From Bacteroidota bacterium (lineage in GTDB: Bacteria; Bacteroidota; Bacteroidia; Cytophagales; UBA9547), in NCBI GenBank assembly GCA_004293915.1, contig RDZG01000080.1:1-52413 (forward strand): DNA of 52,413 nt, given 5' to 3'. A program made the translations under genes and the position numbers. Each line of letters starts with the position of its first letter. Within the stretch, counting starts at the first letter, position 1. Positions 36,791 to 48,182 of this stretch are shown here, piece after piece. The notes under the pieces were generated by a model. It did not search any database and was not told where the DNA came from. It saw only the letters and a list, made by a program, of their open reading frames with translations.

Positions 36791-37080
36791 GCCCTAACTT
36801 TTTTACGTTTTTTATAAGCAATTAGCCTTTCTCTTGTTTTATAACCAATGGCTAATACAACACCACCTAATACTAAAAGCACTTTATTGTCATTAAGTGG
36901 AATTCCACCGCATTCTGGAGCAGTTAAATAACAAGCTTCTTGATTTGTATAACCCGCACAAGGTATTAGAGGATCAGGATCACATCCATCACAAATTCCA
37001 CAATCTCCTGATTGAGAAAAAGATTGATGAATGGATGCTACAAATAAAAATGAAAATATCAAAAGTTTAAGTTTGTTCAT
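36787..37080 (-). CDS. Cys-rich exported protein with C-terminal sorting-like tail
   Basis: Not recognised by function. The 97-residue protein has a signal peptide (LLIFSFLFVASIHQSFS), a compact middle with six cysteines (SGDCGICDGCDPDPLIPCAG, EACYLTAPECGG), and an end made of a short IPLNDN motif, a hydrophobic stretch (VLLVLGGVVLAIGY) and a basic cluster (RERLIAYKKRKK). That three-part tail resembles the exosortase-type PID-CTERM signals of Bacteroidota. It starts 21 bases after the large T9SS gene and may share its transcript. Confidence 0.7.
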   Translation of the reverse strand: MNKLKLLIFSFLFVASIHQSFSQSGDCGICDGCDPDPLIPCAGYTNQEACYLTAPECGGIPLNDNKVLLVLGGVVLAIGYKTRERLIAYKKRKKVRA

Positions 37081-37101
37081 TGTTTGTACTATTTTAATTT
37101 T

Positions 37102-40100
37102 TTAGTAAATAATTATTTTAAATATTTGGTTCATTGACTGATTTCTAGCTCTCAAAAGATATACACCAGAAGAAATCGACAATTGATTCAAGTTAAACTC
37201 ATATGTCGAATTTTGACCTCCAATTGAAATAGCTTCGGTATGAATAATTCTACCATCAGACAAACCAATTAAGTCAAAATTTACATTCTCTGTATTTTTT
37301 GATTTCAAATTTATATATAAAATTCCATTTGTAACAGGATTTGGAAAAACTGATAGTATTTTTTCTACATTTTCTTCAATTTTAGTAGTTTCTTCTATTT
37401 CTCCTTTTCTAAATACAACTGAAAAACGTGCACCAGAATTTGTAGTATTATGTGTAAAACTATAGCTTTCAGAGCCTGAAATTGGTTCTATCGTATTTAA
37501 TAATTTATCTTTCAAAAATACATCAACAGGTTGATTTACAATAGATTTATTTGCAGTAAATGAATAAATACCATTTTGGGAAGATGTAAATTCTATAGGA
37601 AACTCTACTTCTTGTGATGAAAGCCCAACTTTATTTATAACTAAATTATAGCCTTCGTCAGATTTTGAAGATAAATTTAAAGTTGGATTAGAAAATTTAA
37701 ACAAATCAGATTCAGAATTAAATGCATTTGTTGAGTTGCTATCTAACTTGAATAAAGTCTCATCCATAAAACCATTTCCATCAACTACAATTCCTATTTT
37801 ATCTTCTAAAATTTCAGTTCTAAAATTTGCTCTATGCGTAGCATCCGTTTTCGCATTTTCATTTATAGACAAAACTGGATTTGCTCCAGTTGCTTTTACA
37901 TAAAATCCTTGAGCCATAGCAATCAAACTATTGCAACCAGCTACGGCAGGAACACATGAACCTCCAGAATAGGTATAATATTGTCCTCTTGCTGTAGTAG
38001 TTGATGTTAAACTAGTACCAGGATCAAATAAATAAACTGCATTCGAGATATTAGTTTTTGTCCAACCGCCATTGTCCCAATCTATTTCTGAAGGATATGG
38101 GTTTCCAACTAGATTCCAACCATCAGCGGTAATAGTGCTAGTGTTTGTATATGAAACAGGTAAATTAATATCACCTTGATTTACAATTCCTGAAAAGCTA
38201 AGTAACAACGGGCTTGATGGTTGATTTGGTCTTGTTTCGGCAGGGTTTACATTTCTATCTTTTATCAAAACTTCGTATCCTCTACCAACTTGCAATAAAT
38301 CGGTACTATTAGTAGGTTGTAGTTTTCCAACGTTTATACTAACAGCAGTATTTGTTTCGTCATACATTAAAACACTTGGTATAAATGTAGGAGCTTCGAA
38401 ACCAGTTCCAGAGCCGGTCAAACGTATTGTCCTTTTCAATTGATTAAAATCTGCGTTGCTTACAGGGGAAGAAATATTTCTACGAACAATTTTAGATGGA
38501 ACAAAACGCTGTACATTTACAATACCCAAAATTGATGACGTTGATGGAATTACTCCAATTTTTGCTGTCGTTAAACTCGTAGATAACAAACTAATATTTC
38601 CATTTGAATTAAGTGTAGTGTTTCCTGCATCTAATTTTAATAAGCCAGAAATGATAATCGGAGCTAAAATTTCTTTTATACCTGCGTTAGATATTCTTAC
38701 CCTAAAAGCAGACATCACACCTGAACCAGAAATACTCATATTTGCAGGTGCTAATAAATTGATAATTGCACCAATTCCACCAAAAGTACCATTATTTACT
38801 ATATTTTGATTTACATCTATGGCGTTTGCATTAGTACCCGTTATACTTAAATAAGCACCAGCATTTACTGTAATACTATTTACGCTTGCACTAGTAGTCG
38901 TAATTATTGGCATAAAAACAGCATTTGATACGGTAATATCATTAGCTATAGAAGGTGCAGAGCCTCCACACCAATTATTGCCATCGAACCAATCTGAGGA
39001 GGTAAATCCTCTCCATAAGCCAGTAACTGAAGTTGCCGATGAAGAGTTCGCTATGCTACCCCAATTGTTTATGCCCGACACACTAAATGTTGTACTTGTT
39101 GCAACGGCAGATAAAGGCACAGCATTTGATCCATTTACAAAAAACAGAGAAATACTTGCTGGAACATAACCAATATCTGATGATGCACCCGGAAAAGTAA
39201 AATTGCCTACTATATTAATTGGTGCAACCACATTGCTTGTTACAGTATTTATATTCCATACTAAATTAACATTGTTCGTATTACTTAAACAAGTTGATGA
39301 AAAAGCTGGTGAAGCTGTTTCGTCTACAACAGATGCTACGATATCTCCTTGGGTGGTAACACTAGTAGCTGTCAATGATGCTGGTGCATAAACACTTGCT
39401 GTACCAATTTCATATAACCTAGTTGTTGAAGCAGCTACTGGGAAGTTTTTTGCTAATTACCATTTACCCAACCTGTTGATGAACTTGCTGATAGTAAAGA
39501 GTTTGAATATAAATTAAAACTATTGGTAAATATTTTACCCAATCCAAAAGTAAAACTACTTGGAATTGTAACATTTGACAATAATATCAATCCATTGTTT
39601 ATAGAATTTTTTGATAATGAAATATTATCAAAAGCATTGAATCCAACTCCAGAAAAAGTACCCAAAATTCCTAATTCAGAATTACCTCCAGAAAAAATTA
39701 TACTAAAATTTCCTACAGTAGCTGAAGAAGCTGTCTTTTGAAAAATTGCACTTGGAGCTACGTATAAATTACCTGTTATAGTTAATAAAGTGTTTGCACC
39801 AGAATTAGGTGATTCATGTAATGTATAGAAAGTACCACCTAAAATAGAAACATTATTTAAAAGAACTCTTTGAAATTCGTTAGAGAATGCAGGTACCCTA
39901 ACAATAGAGTTATTAGTATTTTGAATTATAAACTTATCTCTTACCTCAAAAAGTTGATTATTCGCAATTCTTAAATGTCTTAGAGTAGCTTGTGAAGGAC
40001 AATTCCATATAAAATTTGAAAAAGAAATTCCAGCAGTTCCAGCAGTAAAACTACTAGTTGTAAGCCCAGTTATACTACATATTGAGCCATCAAGCCAAGT

Positions 40101-42529
40101 TGATGTGGGTATAGCATTTCCATTTAAATCATGAACATATATAGCTGATGAACCAAAAACAAAATTAGATGTGCTAGAACTTGTACTTCTTATAAAAGCT
40201 GTTAAATTTAATATAGTATTAACAAATATCGAATTAGAACCATTAATTAGGAAATTCCCGAAACTCCCATTAGGCACATTTAGTGCTCCTAATACAGTTG
40301 AATTTCCATTAAATACTCGAGTTTCATCATCATTGTTATTGTCAATAGTTAATAAGTTAAAAACTCCATTTACTCCTAATAGAGTATAAGTTATAGTTCC
40401 CCCTGTTCCACTAGTTCTATAGGTTAAATTCGAATTAGGATTAATACTTACAAATCCAGAATTGTAAATAATATTAGGAGCTGGAAATCTGTTTGTAGTA
40501 GAGAAAGAAAACCCATTCAAATCAATAATTCCATTTTGAATTTGAAATTCTTGTGGAAATGATAAATTACTGAACATAGTTAATCTTGCGCCTACAATTG
40601 ATTTTGCCAATATAAAATTAGTTTGATCTGGAGAAACTATTGGACTAGTAATAGTTATATTTGTATTTGCTCCAACAAATGAAATATTCAAGTTTCCACC
40701 ATTATTGCCAGTTAATGTACTAGAAGATAGGATCCCAAAATTTCCACTTACATTTAAAACTGCACCACCAGAGTTTCCACAAAAATTACCTCCATTTAAA
40801 ATAAAATTATTTGTATTTAAAAAAGTAGGATTGTTATTAGAGTGGTTTAACCTTGCACTTCCAGTACTAAAGTTTATAAAATCATTTCTAACAGTCATAG
40901 TATTTCCATTCCCTACCAAATCAATACCTCCAGTTTGAGATGGACAATTCCAATGAAAGTTTGAAAAGTTTTGATTTGTATTTCCAACTCCATTTGTAGT
41001 TATTCCAGTAATACTACAAGTTGAACCATCTTGCCAAGTAGCAATTGGAATATTTCCGCCATCTCTTGCATGTATGTATGAAGCTGTGCCTGAGAATGTA
41101 AGTGTTCCTCCGTTAAGATTAATTCTACTACTTGTACCACCAGAAACTGCAAAACCATTGATAAATAAAGTTTTACCATTTAAATCAAGCTCAGAATTAT
41201 TACCACAACCAGCAAAACCAACAATTGATAGCAACCCAGTAATAGTTAAGTCTTGCGTTAAAACCAATTTATTATTACTACAATTTGCAGGAACAATAAA
41301 AACTAAGCTGTTTATACCACCTATAAAGCCTGGTAAAGTATTTACAGTTTTGAGTTTGATCTTGCCTATAATCAAATCCAGAAGTTCCACCTCCGTAAAC
41401 TAAACCTCCTCTACCTAAATTTACATTTCCACCTCTAGCAAAAATTGTAAACCCATTCATATAAAAATTCCCAGAATTATGAAAAATATCATTAACCGTA
41501 TTTATGTTTCCTGTTAAAGTAACATTGTCATTTCCAGTAGAACCTGAAAGATTTAAAGTTAAATTAAAACCGCTGTTTGAAACAACTGCAAGTTTTAAAT
41601 TTGTTGAACTACTTATAGAAATATTTGCTCCTCCATCAGTTTGAAGAAATCCACCTAATTGCTCAAAATCATTATAAATTGTTAAGGTTCTATTTTGAAT
41701 ATAATTTATCCCTCCCGTTTGCAAATAATCATTTACAAAAATATTTCCACCCATATTATATCTTAATCTAGCTGTTCCTGTGTTTTTTACATGAAAAAGT
41801 CCAGAAACTGTAAGTCCTCCATTGTTATAAGTAGTGAGATTTGCATCAGCAATTTGATTAGGACAATCCCAAACAAAATTCGAAAAAGGTGTATATCCAT
41901 TATCAGAAAATGGTTGAGGAAAACCACTATTTGTAATACCTGTTATACTATAAGTTGAGCCTGAAAGCCAAGTAGAATTTGTTGCACCTACTGAATTATT
42001 AGCCACTATTGTATAAATGCTAGAACTTGAAAAAAAACGATTAGAATTATTCCAATTTCCGAAAAAATCTATACCATTATCAAATACATTACCAGTAAAA
42101 GTTACTTTAATTCCATTATTATAACTCAGGCGTTTACCACTTATTGTAGCATTCAAATCTTTTATACTTAACCCAAATTTGCTCCACCAGCTGTTTGTAT
42201 AGAAACTTCTTGGTCGAGTTGTAAATAATTTATCGTTAAAATTCCATCTGTGTTTGCACCATTTAATCTAACCCCTCCTGCACATTCAAATACATTGCTC
42301 CAATAGTTTGATTTGGAACATTTGAAACATCAATAAATCCTCCCTGATTAAATATTAAAATATCGTTCGAAGCTGGTGTTGTCCTAGTTGGAACCCAGTT
42401 TGTTGGCGTTTGGAAATTTCCACTCCCGCCAAAAAGCGGACCTCCGTTGTTCCAAGTATACGTTGTTTGTGCTTGTAATGAACTAATAGCACAGATTACT
42501 CCTAATCCTAATGTAAATAATATTTTCAT
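37102..42529 (-). pseudogene. Large T9SS-secreted beta-rich protein gene with four frameshifts
   Basis: One ancestral gene of about 1,800 codons. It starts at 42529 with a signal peptide (MKILFTLGLGVICAISSLQA) and ends with a T9SS type A domain (ILSVFPNPVTNGILYI, SSGVYLLRARNQ). The body consists of repetitive beta-helix- or adhesin-like units rich in Gly, Asn and Thr, such as GIDLVGNGNTMTVRNDF. Single-base shifts break the frame near 42265-42292, 42165-42180, about 41370 and 39453-39458. At the last, GWVNGN in one frame continues as LAKNFPVAASTTRLYEIGT in the next, and one extra T would restore it. The fragments keep order and orientation. The gene is either decayed or was mis-sequenced; clustering of the breaks favours decay. 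Confidence 0.85.
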
Positions 42530-42776
42530 TTGAAAGTTTATTTGTAAAGTTATTGCTTAAAAAGATTGTTTTTTTCAGATATGTATTTATAAATACACTA
42601 AGGAGTTGTAGAAGTAACTCACGAATTTAGTAGTATTAGATTAAATGGCAATATTTTTTTTAAAAAATATTTTTTCAATAAAATATAATATACTATAAAT
42701 GAGCTAGTTATTTATATATTGTTTTTAACATATAACTTGGAAATTTGAAACAGTATTTATTAAAAAAAACCTAAAT

Positions 42777-42807
42777 ATTGCCATATTCCATAAAAACTTT
42801 ACATTTG
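42777..42807 (+). promoter_or_regulatory. Promoter of pheT
   Basis: ATTG (42777-42780) and TACATTTG (42800-42807) separated by 19 bases fit the Bacteroidota consensus spacing exactly; the pheT ATG follows 33 bases later. Confidence 0.65.
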
Positions 42808-42839
42808 CAAACTTGATTTTTGAATCTCATTTATATCAT

Positions 42840-45284
42840 ATGAATATTTCTTACAATTGGCTTAAAACATTTTTAAAATTTGAATATTCTCCTGAAGAAG
42901 TAGGAAAAATTTTAACTGACATTGGACTCGAAGTAGAAGCTATTGAGCCTTTTGAAAGCCTTAAAGGTGGATTGGCAAATGTGGTGATTGGCAAAGTTTT
43001 AACTTGCGAAAAACACCCAAATGCAGATAAATTGAGCAAAACCACTGTGGATGTAGGTTCGCAAATTTTACCCATTGTTTGTGGAGCTCCAAATGTTGGA
43101 GTTGGTCAAAAAGTTATTGTAGCTTTGCCAAATGCCGTTTTGTATACAACTGATGGAGAACCTTTTACCATAAAAAAATCAAAAATTAGAGGCGAAGAAT
43201 CCGAAGGAATGATTTGTGCCGAAGATGAAATTGGCTTAGGAAAATCGCACGATGGTATTATGGTTTTGCAAACCGATTTGCCTGCTGGCACTCCCGCTGC
43301 TCAATATTTTGAAATCGAAACTGATTATACAATCATCATTGGACTTACCCCAAACCGTGTGGATGCGGCTTCGCATTTGGGAGTTGCACGTGATTTGTAT
43401 GCCGCTTTATGCGAACAAAAAGGTTTTACAGGGCAATTTACAAATCATAATTTTTCTAATTTTAAGTCTGATAACCAAACAGATACGATTGAAATTAAAG
43501 TTTTAAATAAAAATTATTGTCCACGATATGCAGGTTTAACTTTAAAAAATATTACTGTAAAACCATCACCAAATTGGCTTCAAAATCGGTTAAAATCAAT
43601 TGGTTTACATCCTATAAATAATGTGGTTGATGCCACAAATTTTGTATTACACGAACTTGGTCAGCCTTTACATGCTTTTGATTTAGCAAAAGTTAAAGGC
43701 AATAAAATAATTGTAAAATTTGCTGAAAAAGATACTGTTTTTACAACTCTTGATGGAAAAGAAATAAAGCTAACTGCCACAGATTTAGTGATTTGCAACG
43801 AAAACGAACCCATGTGTTTGGCTGGTGTTTTTGGTGGATTACATTCTGGTGTATCAGAATCTACAACGAGTATATTTTTAGAATCAGCTTATTTTCATCC
43901 TGATAATATTCGCAAAACTTCGCAATATCATGGTTTAAAAACCGATTCTTCGTTTCGTTTTGAGCGTGGCACAGATCCAAATATGGTGATTTTTGCTTTA
44001 AAACGAGCAGCTTTATTAATTAAAGAAATTGCTGGTGGCGAAATTTCGAGCGATATTATTGATGTTTATCCCGACAAAATAGAAAATTTTGCCTTTCAAG
44101 TTTCGTATCAAAATATTCGAAATTTAATTGGAGTTGATATTTCTCAAACTAAGATTTTTTCGATACTTGATGCACTGGAAATCAGCAGTTTCAACGAATC
44201 GAAAGAAGGATTTTGGGTTTCGGTTCCGCCTTATCGTGTGGATGTGCAACGCGAGGCAGATATTATAGAAGAAATTGTTCGTATTTATGGTTTTAATAAC
44301 ATTCCAAGTTCGGATAATTTAGGTTCTACATTTTTATCAAATTTTCCACAAATCACTAGAGAAAATGTTATTAATTCGATTGCTAACTTGCTGTCAGCCA
44401 ATGGATTTAATGAAATTATGACTAATTCGCTAACACGAAGCGAATATGCAGCTTCAATCGAAGATTTAGATGCCAAGCAAAGTGTAGAAATTTTAAATAA
44501 ATTAAGTCCAGAATTGGGTGTGATGCGTCAATCTATGCTTTTTTCTGGTTTAGAAAGTGTTTTATATAACATCAATCGTAAACAAAAAAATCTCAAATTT
44601 TATGAGTTTGGGAATGTTTATCGTAAAAAAGCAGAAGGAAACGAAGTAAAAGATTTTGAAGAAACGGCACATTTAGCACTTTTTATTACAGGAAATGCTG
44701 CACAAGAATCGTGGAAACAAAAATCTGCTCAAGCCAATTTTCACGACTTAGCCGAAGCCATTCAAAAAGTGCTTTTTCAGGTAAATATTTCGGGTTATCA
44801 AACTAAAAACGAAGCTGGTTCTGTTTTTTTGCAAGGTTTAGCTTTTGAAAAAAACACAAAAACGTTGGTTCGATTTGGTCAAATAAAATCAAAACTTACA
44901 AAAATTGTAGATATAAAACAACCTGTATTTTATGCCGAATTTAATATGGATGTGTTGTATAAAATGGTTTCTAGTAAATTGATTTTCAACGAAATAGCTA
45001 AATTTCCAGAAGTAAGACGAGATCTATCTTTGGTAATTGACAAAAAAATTACTTTTGAAGAAATAGAAAAAGTTGCTTTGAAAACAGAGAAAAAAATATT
45101 GAAAGAAATCAATGTTTTTGATATTTACGAAGGCGAAAAATTAGGTGCTAATAAAAAATCATATTCTGTCAGTTTTAATTTGCTTGATTCCGAACAAACT
45201 TTGAGCGACAAACAAATCGAAACTACCATGAATCGATTGATTGATGCTTTTGAAAAGGAATTGGGAGCTTTGATAAGGGTTTAA
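42840..45284 (+). CDS. pheT: Phenylalanine-tRNA ligase beta subunit
   Basis: Beta chain of the alpha2-beta2 enzyme that charges tRNA-Phe. I use the ATG at 42840 (MNISYNWLKTFLKFEYSPEE), not a TTG 27 bases upstream, giving 814 residues. The order of domains is standard: N-terminal B1, tRNA-binding EMAP-like domain (VVIGKVLTCEKHPNADKL, IVCGAPNVGVGQ), B3/B4 (GLTLKNITV, LGQPLHAFDLAKV, FFRFERGTD-like SSFRFERGTD), B5, the core domain, and the C-terminal ferredoxin-like anticodon-binding domain (FPEVRRDLSLVID). The alpha subunit (pheS) is not adjacent. Its own promoter is visible upstream. Confidence 0.96.
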   Translation: MNISYNWLKTFLKFEYSPEEVGKILTDIGLEVEAIEPFESLKGGLANVVIGKVLTCEKHPNADKLSKTTVDVGSQILPIVCGAPNVGVGQKVIVALPNAVLYTTDGEPFTIKKSKIRGEESEGMICAEDEIGLGKSHDGIMVLQTDLPAGTPAAQYFEIETDYTIIIGLTPNRVDAASHLGVARDLYAALCEQKGFTGQFTNHNFSNFKSDNQTDTIEIKVLNKNYCPRYAGLTLKNITVKPSPNWLQNRLKSIGLHPINNVVDATNFVLHELGQPLHAFDLAKVKGNKIIVKFAEKDTVFTTLDGKEIKLTATDLVICNENEPMCLAGVFGGLHSGVSESTTSIFLESAYFHPDNIRKTSQYHGLKTDSSFRFERGTDPNMVIFALKRAALLIKEIAGGEISSDIIDVYPDKIENFAFQVSYQNIRNLIGVDISQTKIFSILDALEISSFNESKEGFWVSVPPYRVDVQREADIIEEIVRIYGFNNIPSSDNLGSTFLSNFPQITRENVINSIANLLSANGFNEIMTNSLTRSEYAASIEDLDAKQSVEILNKLSPELGVMRQSMLFSGLESVLYNINRKQKNLKFYEFGNVYRKKAEGNEVKDFEETAHLALFITGNAAQESWKQKSAQANFHDLAEAIQKVLFQVNISGYQTKNEAGSVFLQGLAFEKNTKTLVRFGQIKSKLTKIVDIKQPVFYAEFNMDVLYKMVSSKLIFNEIAKFPEVRRDLSLVIDKKITFEEIEKVALKTEKKILKEINVFDIYEGEKLGANKKSYSVSFNLLDSEQTLSDKQIETTMNRLIDAFEKELGALIRV

Positions 45285-45359
45285 TTTATTTTGAAGTGTT
45301 TTTTGTTTTTGTATTATTTTAAAACAATATTTACATGAAATAATACAAAAACTTAATTC

Positions 45360-47930
45360 ATGAAAATTGAAAAACAAAACGGTCGCAGAAATTTTTTAAA
45401 GAACTCGGCATTAGTTGGCATTTCTTCTTCACTTATTCCAACTCTAGCAGAAGCAGCACAATCTCCAACTAAAAAAATTGAAATCAAAATCGAGGGACAT
45501 ATTGAAGGAAAACAATATGAACCTTTGACGGTTATTAAAATAAAAACGGCTGAAAAAGTTAAAATTTCTATTACAGATAGTTTTGGGAAAACCTATTTTT
45601 CATCAAGTTTATATGCTGATAATCATTTGATTACACTTGGTGGAGCATTAGGAATACAAGTAATTTCTGCTGAAAATCAAAAAGGCGAATTAATAGGAAA
45701 AAAAACAATAAAACTCGAAACCCAAACTAGTTTTGAAACATCATCAAACCAATTAAATCAACTTTTTATTGATTTACGCTGGTCTTTGGTTGGCGAATGG
45801 GGAGAAATGCATAGCATAAGATACAATAATAGAATTTATCGTTTATATGTTAGTTGGATTAGAGACCACACACATTCGCTAAAAGCCCTAAAATATTTTA
45901 ATCCGTTTGTAAAAGATGGTTTTGATTTTTTTGCAGATAATCAACGAGCTGATGGAATGGTCTATGATAATGTTTATGACCGTAAACCTGAGCCTAATTG
46001 GTGGGAAGATGTGTTGAAAAAAGGAGATTTTATTCGTGTAATTGAAAATAGAAATTCAGAACTCAAACGCCAACCTGTTGAAGCTGATGTTGAATATTTA
46101 TTTGTGGAATGTTTGTATTATTCGTGGAAAGCTTGTGGCGATTCATATTGGATGATTTCAAAATTAGACCATTGTATAAAAGCATTAACTTATTGTATGA
46201 CAGACCGTTATCGTTGGTCAGAAAAATACAAATTAATCAAACGAGGGTTTACAATCGATACATGGGATTTTGTACACGACTATGATCATCAAAAAACGGG
46301 TTATGCTTCTGGACAATGTATCGACCCAGACACAAATGAGTTTGGAATTATGCATGGCGACAATACAGGGTTTGTTGCTTCGTGCAATTATCTTTCAGAA
46401 ATGTTAGAAGTTGCAAACCGTAAAACAGAAGCAGAAAAATGGAAAAAAACAGGCCAAGAATTTTTAGAAAGGCTAAATAAAATAGCTTGGAATGGAAACT
46501 TTTATACGCATTATGTTCCTGAAAATACTGATTTTTGGCAAAAACGAGATATAGGCAAAACGGATGTTACAAAACAAGTTTCTTTATCTAATTCCTACGC
46601 TTTAAATCGGGGAATTGGAGCTGAAAAAGCAACAAAAATCATCGAAAGTTATCTAAATATTAAAAATAATTTACCAAAAGGAAGTCCAGGCGAATGGTAT
46701 ACCATATATCCCGTATTTGAAAATGGTTTTGGAAAAGATAATGAACAATGGCAATACATGAATGGCGGAGTAATCTCAATTGTTGCTGGCGAACTATCGA
46801 AAGGAGCTTTTGAAAATGGTTTTGAAGAATATGGTGTTGATATTTTAAAAAGAGTTGGCGATTTGGCTCAAAAACACAATGGTTATCTGAATTGTACTTT
46901 TGTTGGTTCAAAATCCGAAGTTCCAATTCAAAAATCCGAAACAATTTCTTTAAAATCTGTTGCAAATGCTGATTTTAGTGGAAAAGAATCGCAAAATACC
47001 ATAGCTTGGAGTGGAGAAGGATTTGATAATAGTCTTTTTAACATGCCAATCGGAAACCAAAAATTTAGAGAAATTCCGTTTGATATTACCAATCCTGAAA
47101 CAAATAATAAAAAAGGATGCTTGATTTTATCTTCCACAAAAGGATATGTTACAAAAGCTATTTTACCAATCAATAAAAAATCAAAATCAATCTATTTTTT
47201 GCACGGACGTTCAGACAATAATTTATTATCTACCATCACAATTAATTATAAAGATGGAACTTTTGTTATTGATTTTATTGAAAATGACAAATGTGGAAAT
47301 TGGTGGTATCCAGAAGAAACTGCTAATTGGAAAGTAGCTTTTAGGGTAAAAAACAATAAAGCTAGTAATATAGGAATGGGCATATATGGATTTTTGAATC
47401 CAAATCCAGAGAAAGAAATCGCTACAATTGCTTTTGAAATTGTGAAAAAAAATGAGAGTAAATGGTTTGTTGCTGGTGTTACTCTTGGCGACCAAGCTCC
47501 CTATTTTGATAAAGGAGATGTGTCTTTTGGAATCCCAGACCGCTGGGGAGTAGCTGCGTGTATGTATGGACTTTTAGAAGGTTTGGCTGGTGTACAAGAT
47601 GCTGGTTTAGCGTTTGATAAAGTAAAATTTATGCCTCGTTGGGAAGCTGCTTCCGAAAAAGAAGCAAAAATTACGGTTAAATACGAAGCTTCAGGAGGGT
47701 ATTTTAGTTATGTTTATAAACGAGAAATCGATAAATTAACAATAAACTTTACTGGAAGTGGATCAAAAATTGATGCTCAAATTTTATTGCCCAAAAACTC
47801 AAAGCCAACAAATTTGAATTTGAACGGCAAATCAATTTCATTTAAAATTACAACTATAAAATCCTCAAATTATTTGAGTTTTATAACTGATTTTGAGGGT
47901 GTTAATAGAATTGAAATTGGGTTAGTTTAA
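45360..47930 (+). CDS. Tat-exported protein with a glycosidase-like (alpha/alpha) domain
   Basis: A twin-arginine signal is clear at the start (GRRNFLKNSALVGISSSLIP), so the protein is probably folded and cofactor-independent or metal-bound before export. Residues 35-120 look like a small beta domain. The centre (about 130-520) contains repeated helical segments with acidic and aromatic residues, such as VSWIRDHTHSLKALKYFNP, ADNQRADGMVYDNVYD, QPVEADVEYLFVECLYY and FTIDTWDFVHDYDH. This is the pattern of six-hairpin glycosidases. The C-terminal third is beta-rich. I cannot assign a family number or substrate. It is a single gene 75 bases after pheT. Confidence 0.6.
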   Translation: MKIEKQNGRRNFLKNSALVGISSSLIPTLAEAAQSPTKKIEIKIEGHIEGKQYEPLTVIKIKTAEKVKISITDSFGKTYFSSSLYADNHLITLGGALGIQVISAENQKGELIGKKTIKLETQTSFETSSNQLNQLFIDLRWSLVGEWGEMHSIRYNNRIYRLYVSWIRDHTHSLKALKYFNPFVKDGFDFFADNQRADGMVYDNVYDRKPEPNWWEDVLKKGDFIRVIENRNSELKRQPVEADVEYLFVECLYYSWKACGDSYWMISKLDHCIKALTYCMTDRYRWSEKYKLIKRGFTIDTWDFVHDYDHQKTGYASGQCIDPDTNEFGIMHGDNTGFVASCNYLSEMLEVANRKTEAEKWKKTGQEFLERLNKIAWNGNFYTHYVPENTDFWQKRDIGKTDVTKQVSLSNSYALNRGIGAEKATKIIESYLNIKNNLPKGSPGEWYTIYPVFENGFGKDNEQWQYMNGGVISIVAGELSKGAFENGFEEYGVDILKRVGDLAQKHNGYLNCTFVGSKSEVPIQKSETISLKSVANADFSGKESQNTIAWSGEGFDNSLFNMPIGNQKFREIPFDITNPETNNKKGCLILSSTKGYVTKAILPINKKSKSIYFLHGRSDNNLLSTITINYKDGTFVIDFIENDKCGNWWYPEETANWKVAFRVKNNKASNIGMGIYGFLNPNPEKEIATIAFEIVKKNESKWFVAGVTLGDQAPYFDKGDVSFGIPDRWGVAACMYGLLEGLAGVQDAGLAFDKVKFMPRWEAASEKEAKITVKYEASGGYFSYVYKREIDKLTINFTGSGSKIDAQILLPKNSKPTNLNLNGKSISFKITTIKSSNYLSFITDFEGVNRIEIGLV

Positions 47931-48037
47931 TTTTATAATTGCTAAATTTGGCTATATTCCAAATTAAACAACATTTGTTAAATTTCTTATTGGATTTGAA
48001 GATATAAGTTCAAATCCAAATATATTTCTATTGTTTT

Positions 48038-48089
48038 TTTGCCACGAATTCACTAATTTTTAGTGTTTTTTTCGTGCATTCGTGGCAAA
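48038..48089. repeat. Intergenic inverted repeat
   Basis: Perfect 12-base arms TTTGCCACGAAT (48038-48049) and ATTCGTGGCAAA (48078-48089) enclose an inner hairpin CACTAA/TTAGTG. Similar hairpins recur between genes in Bacteroidota genomes as I recall. It lies between the glycosidase-like gene and the WbqC gene and could act as a terminator for the former. Confidence 0.7.
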
Positions 48090-48182
48090 TATTAAGTAGA
48101 ATGATTTTCATAGTATTATTATTGCAATATTTTAAAGTCATATTTTGTTGTAAATTTCAAAACATAGCCCTAAATTTCAAAA

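Noticed and set aside
42813-42839. TTG start for pheT, 27 bases upstream
   Set aside because: The added residues do not match the family N-terminus, whereas the ATG at 42840 begins the typical MNISYNWL.
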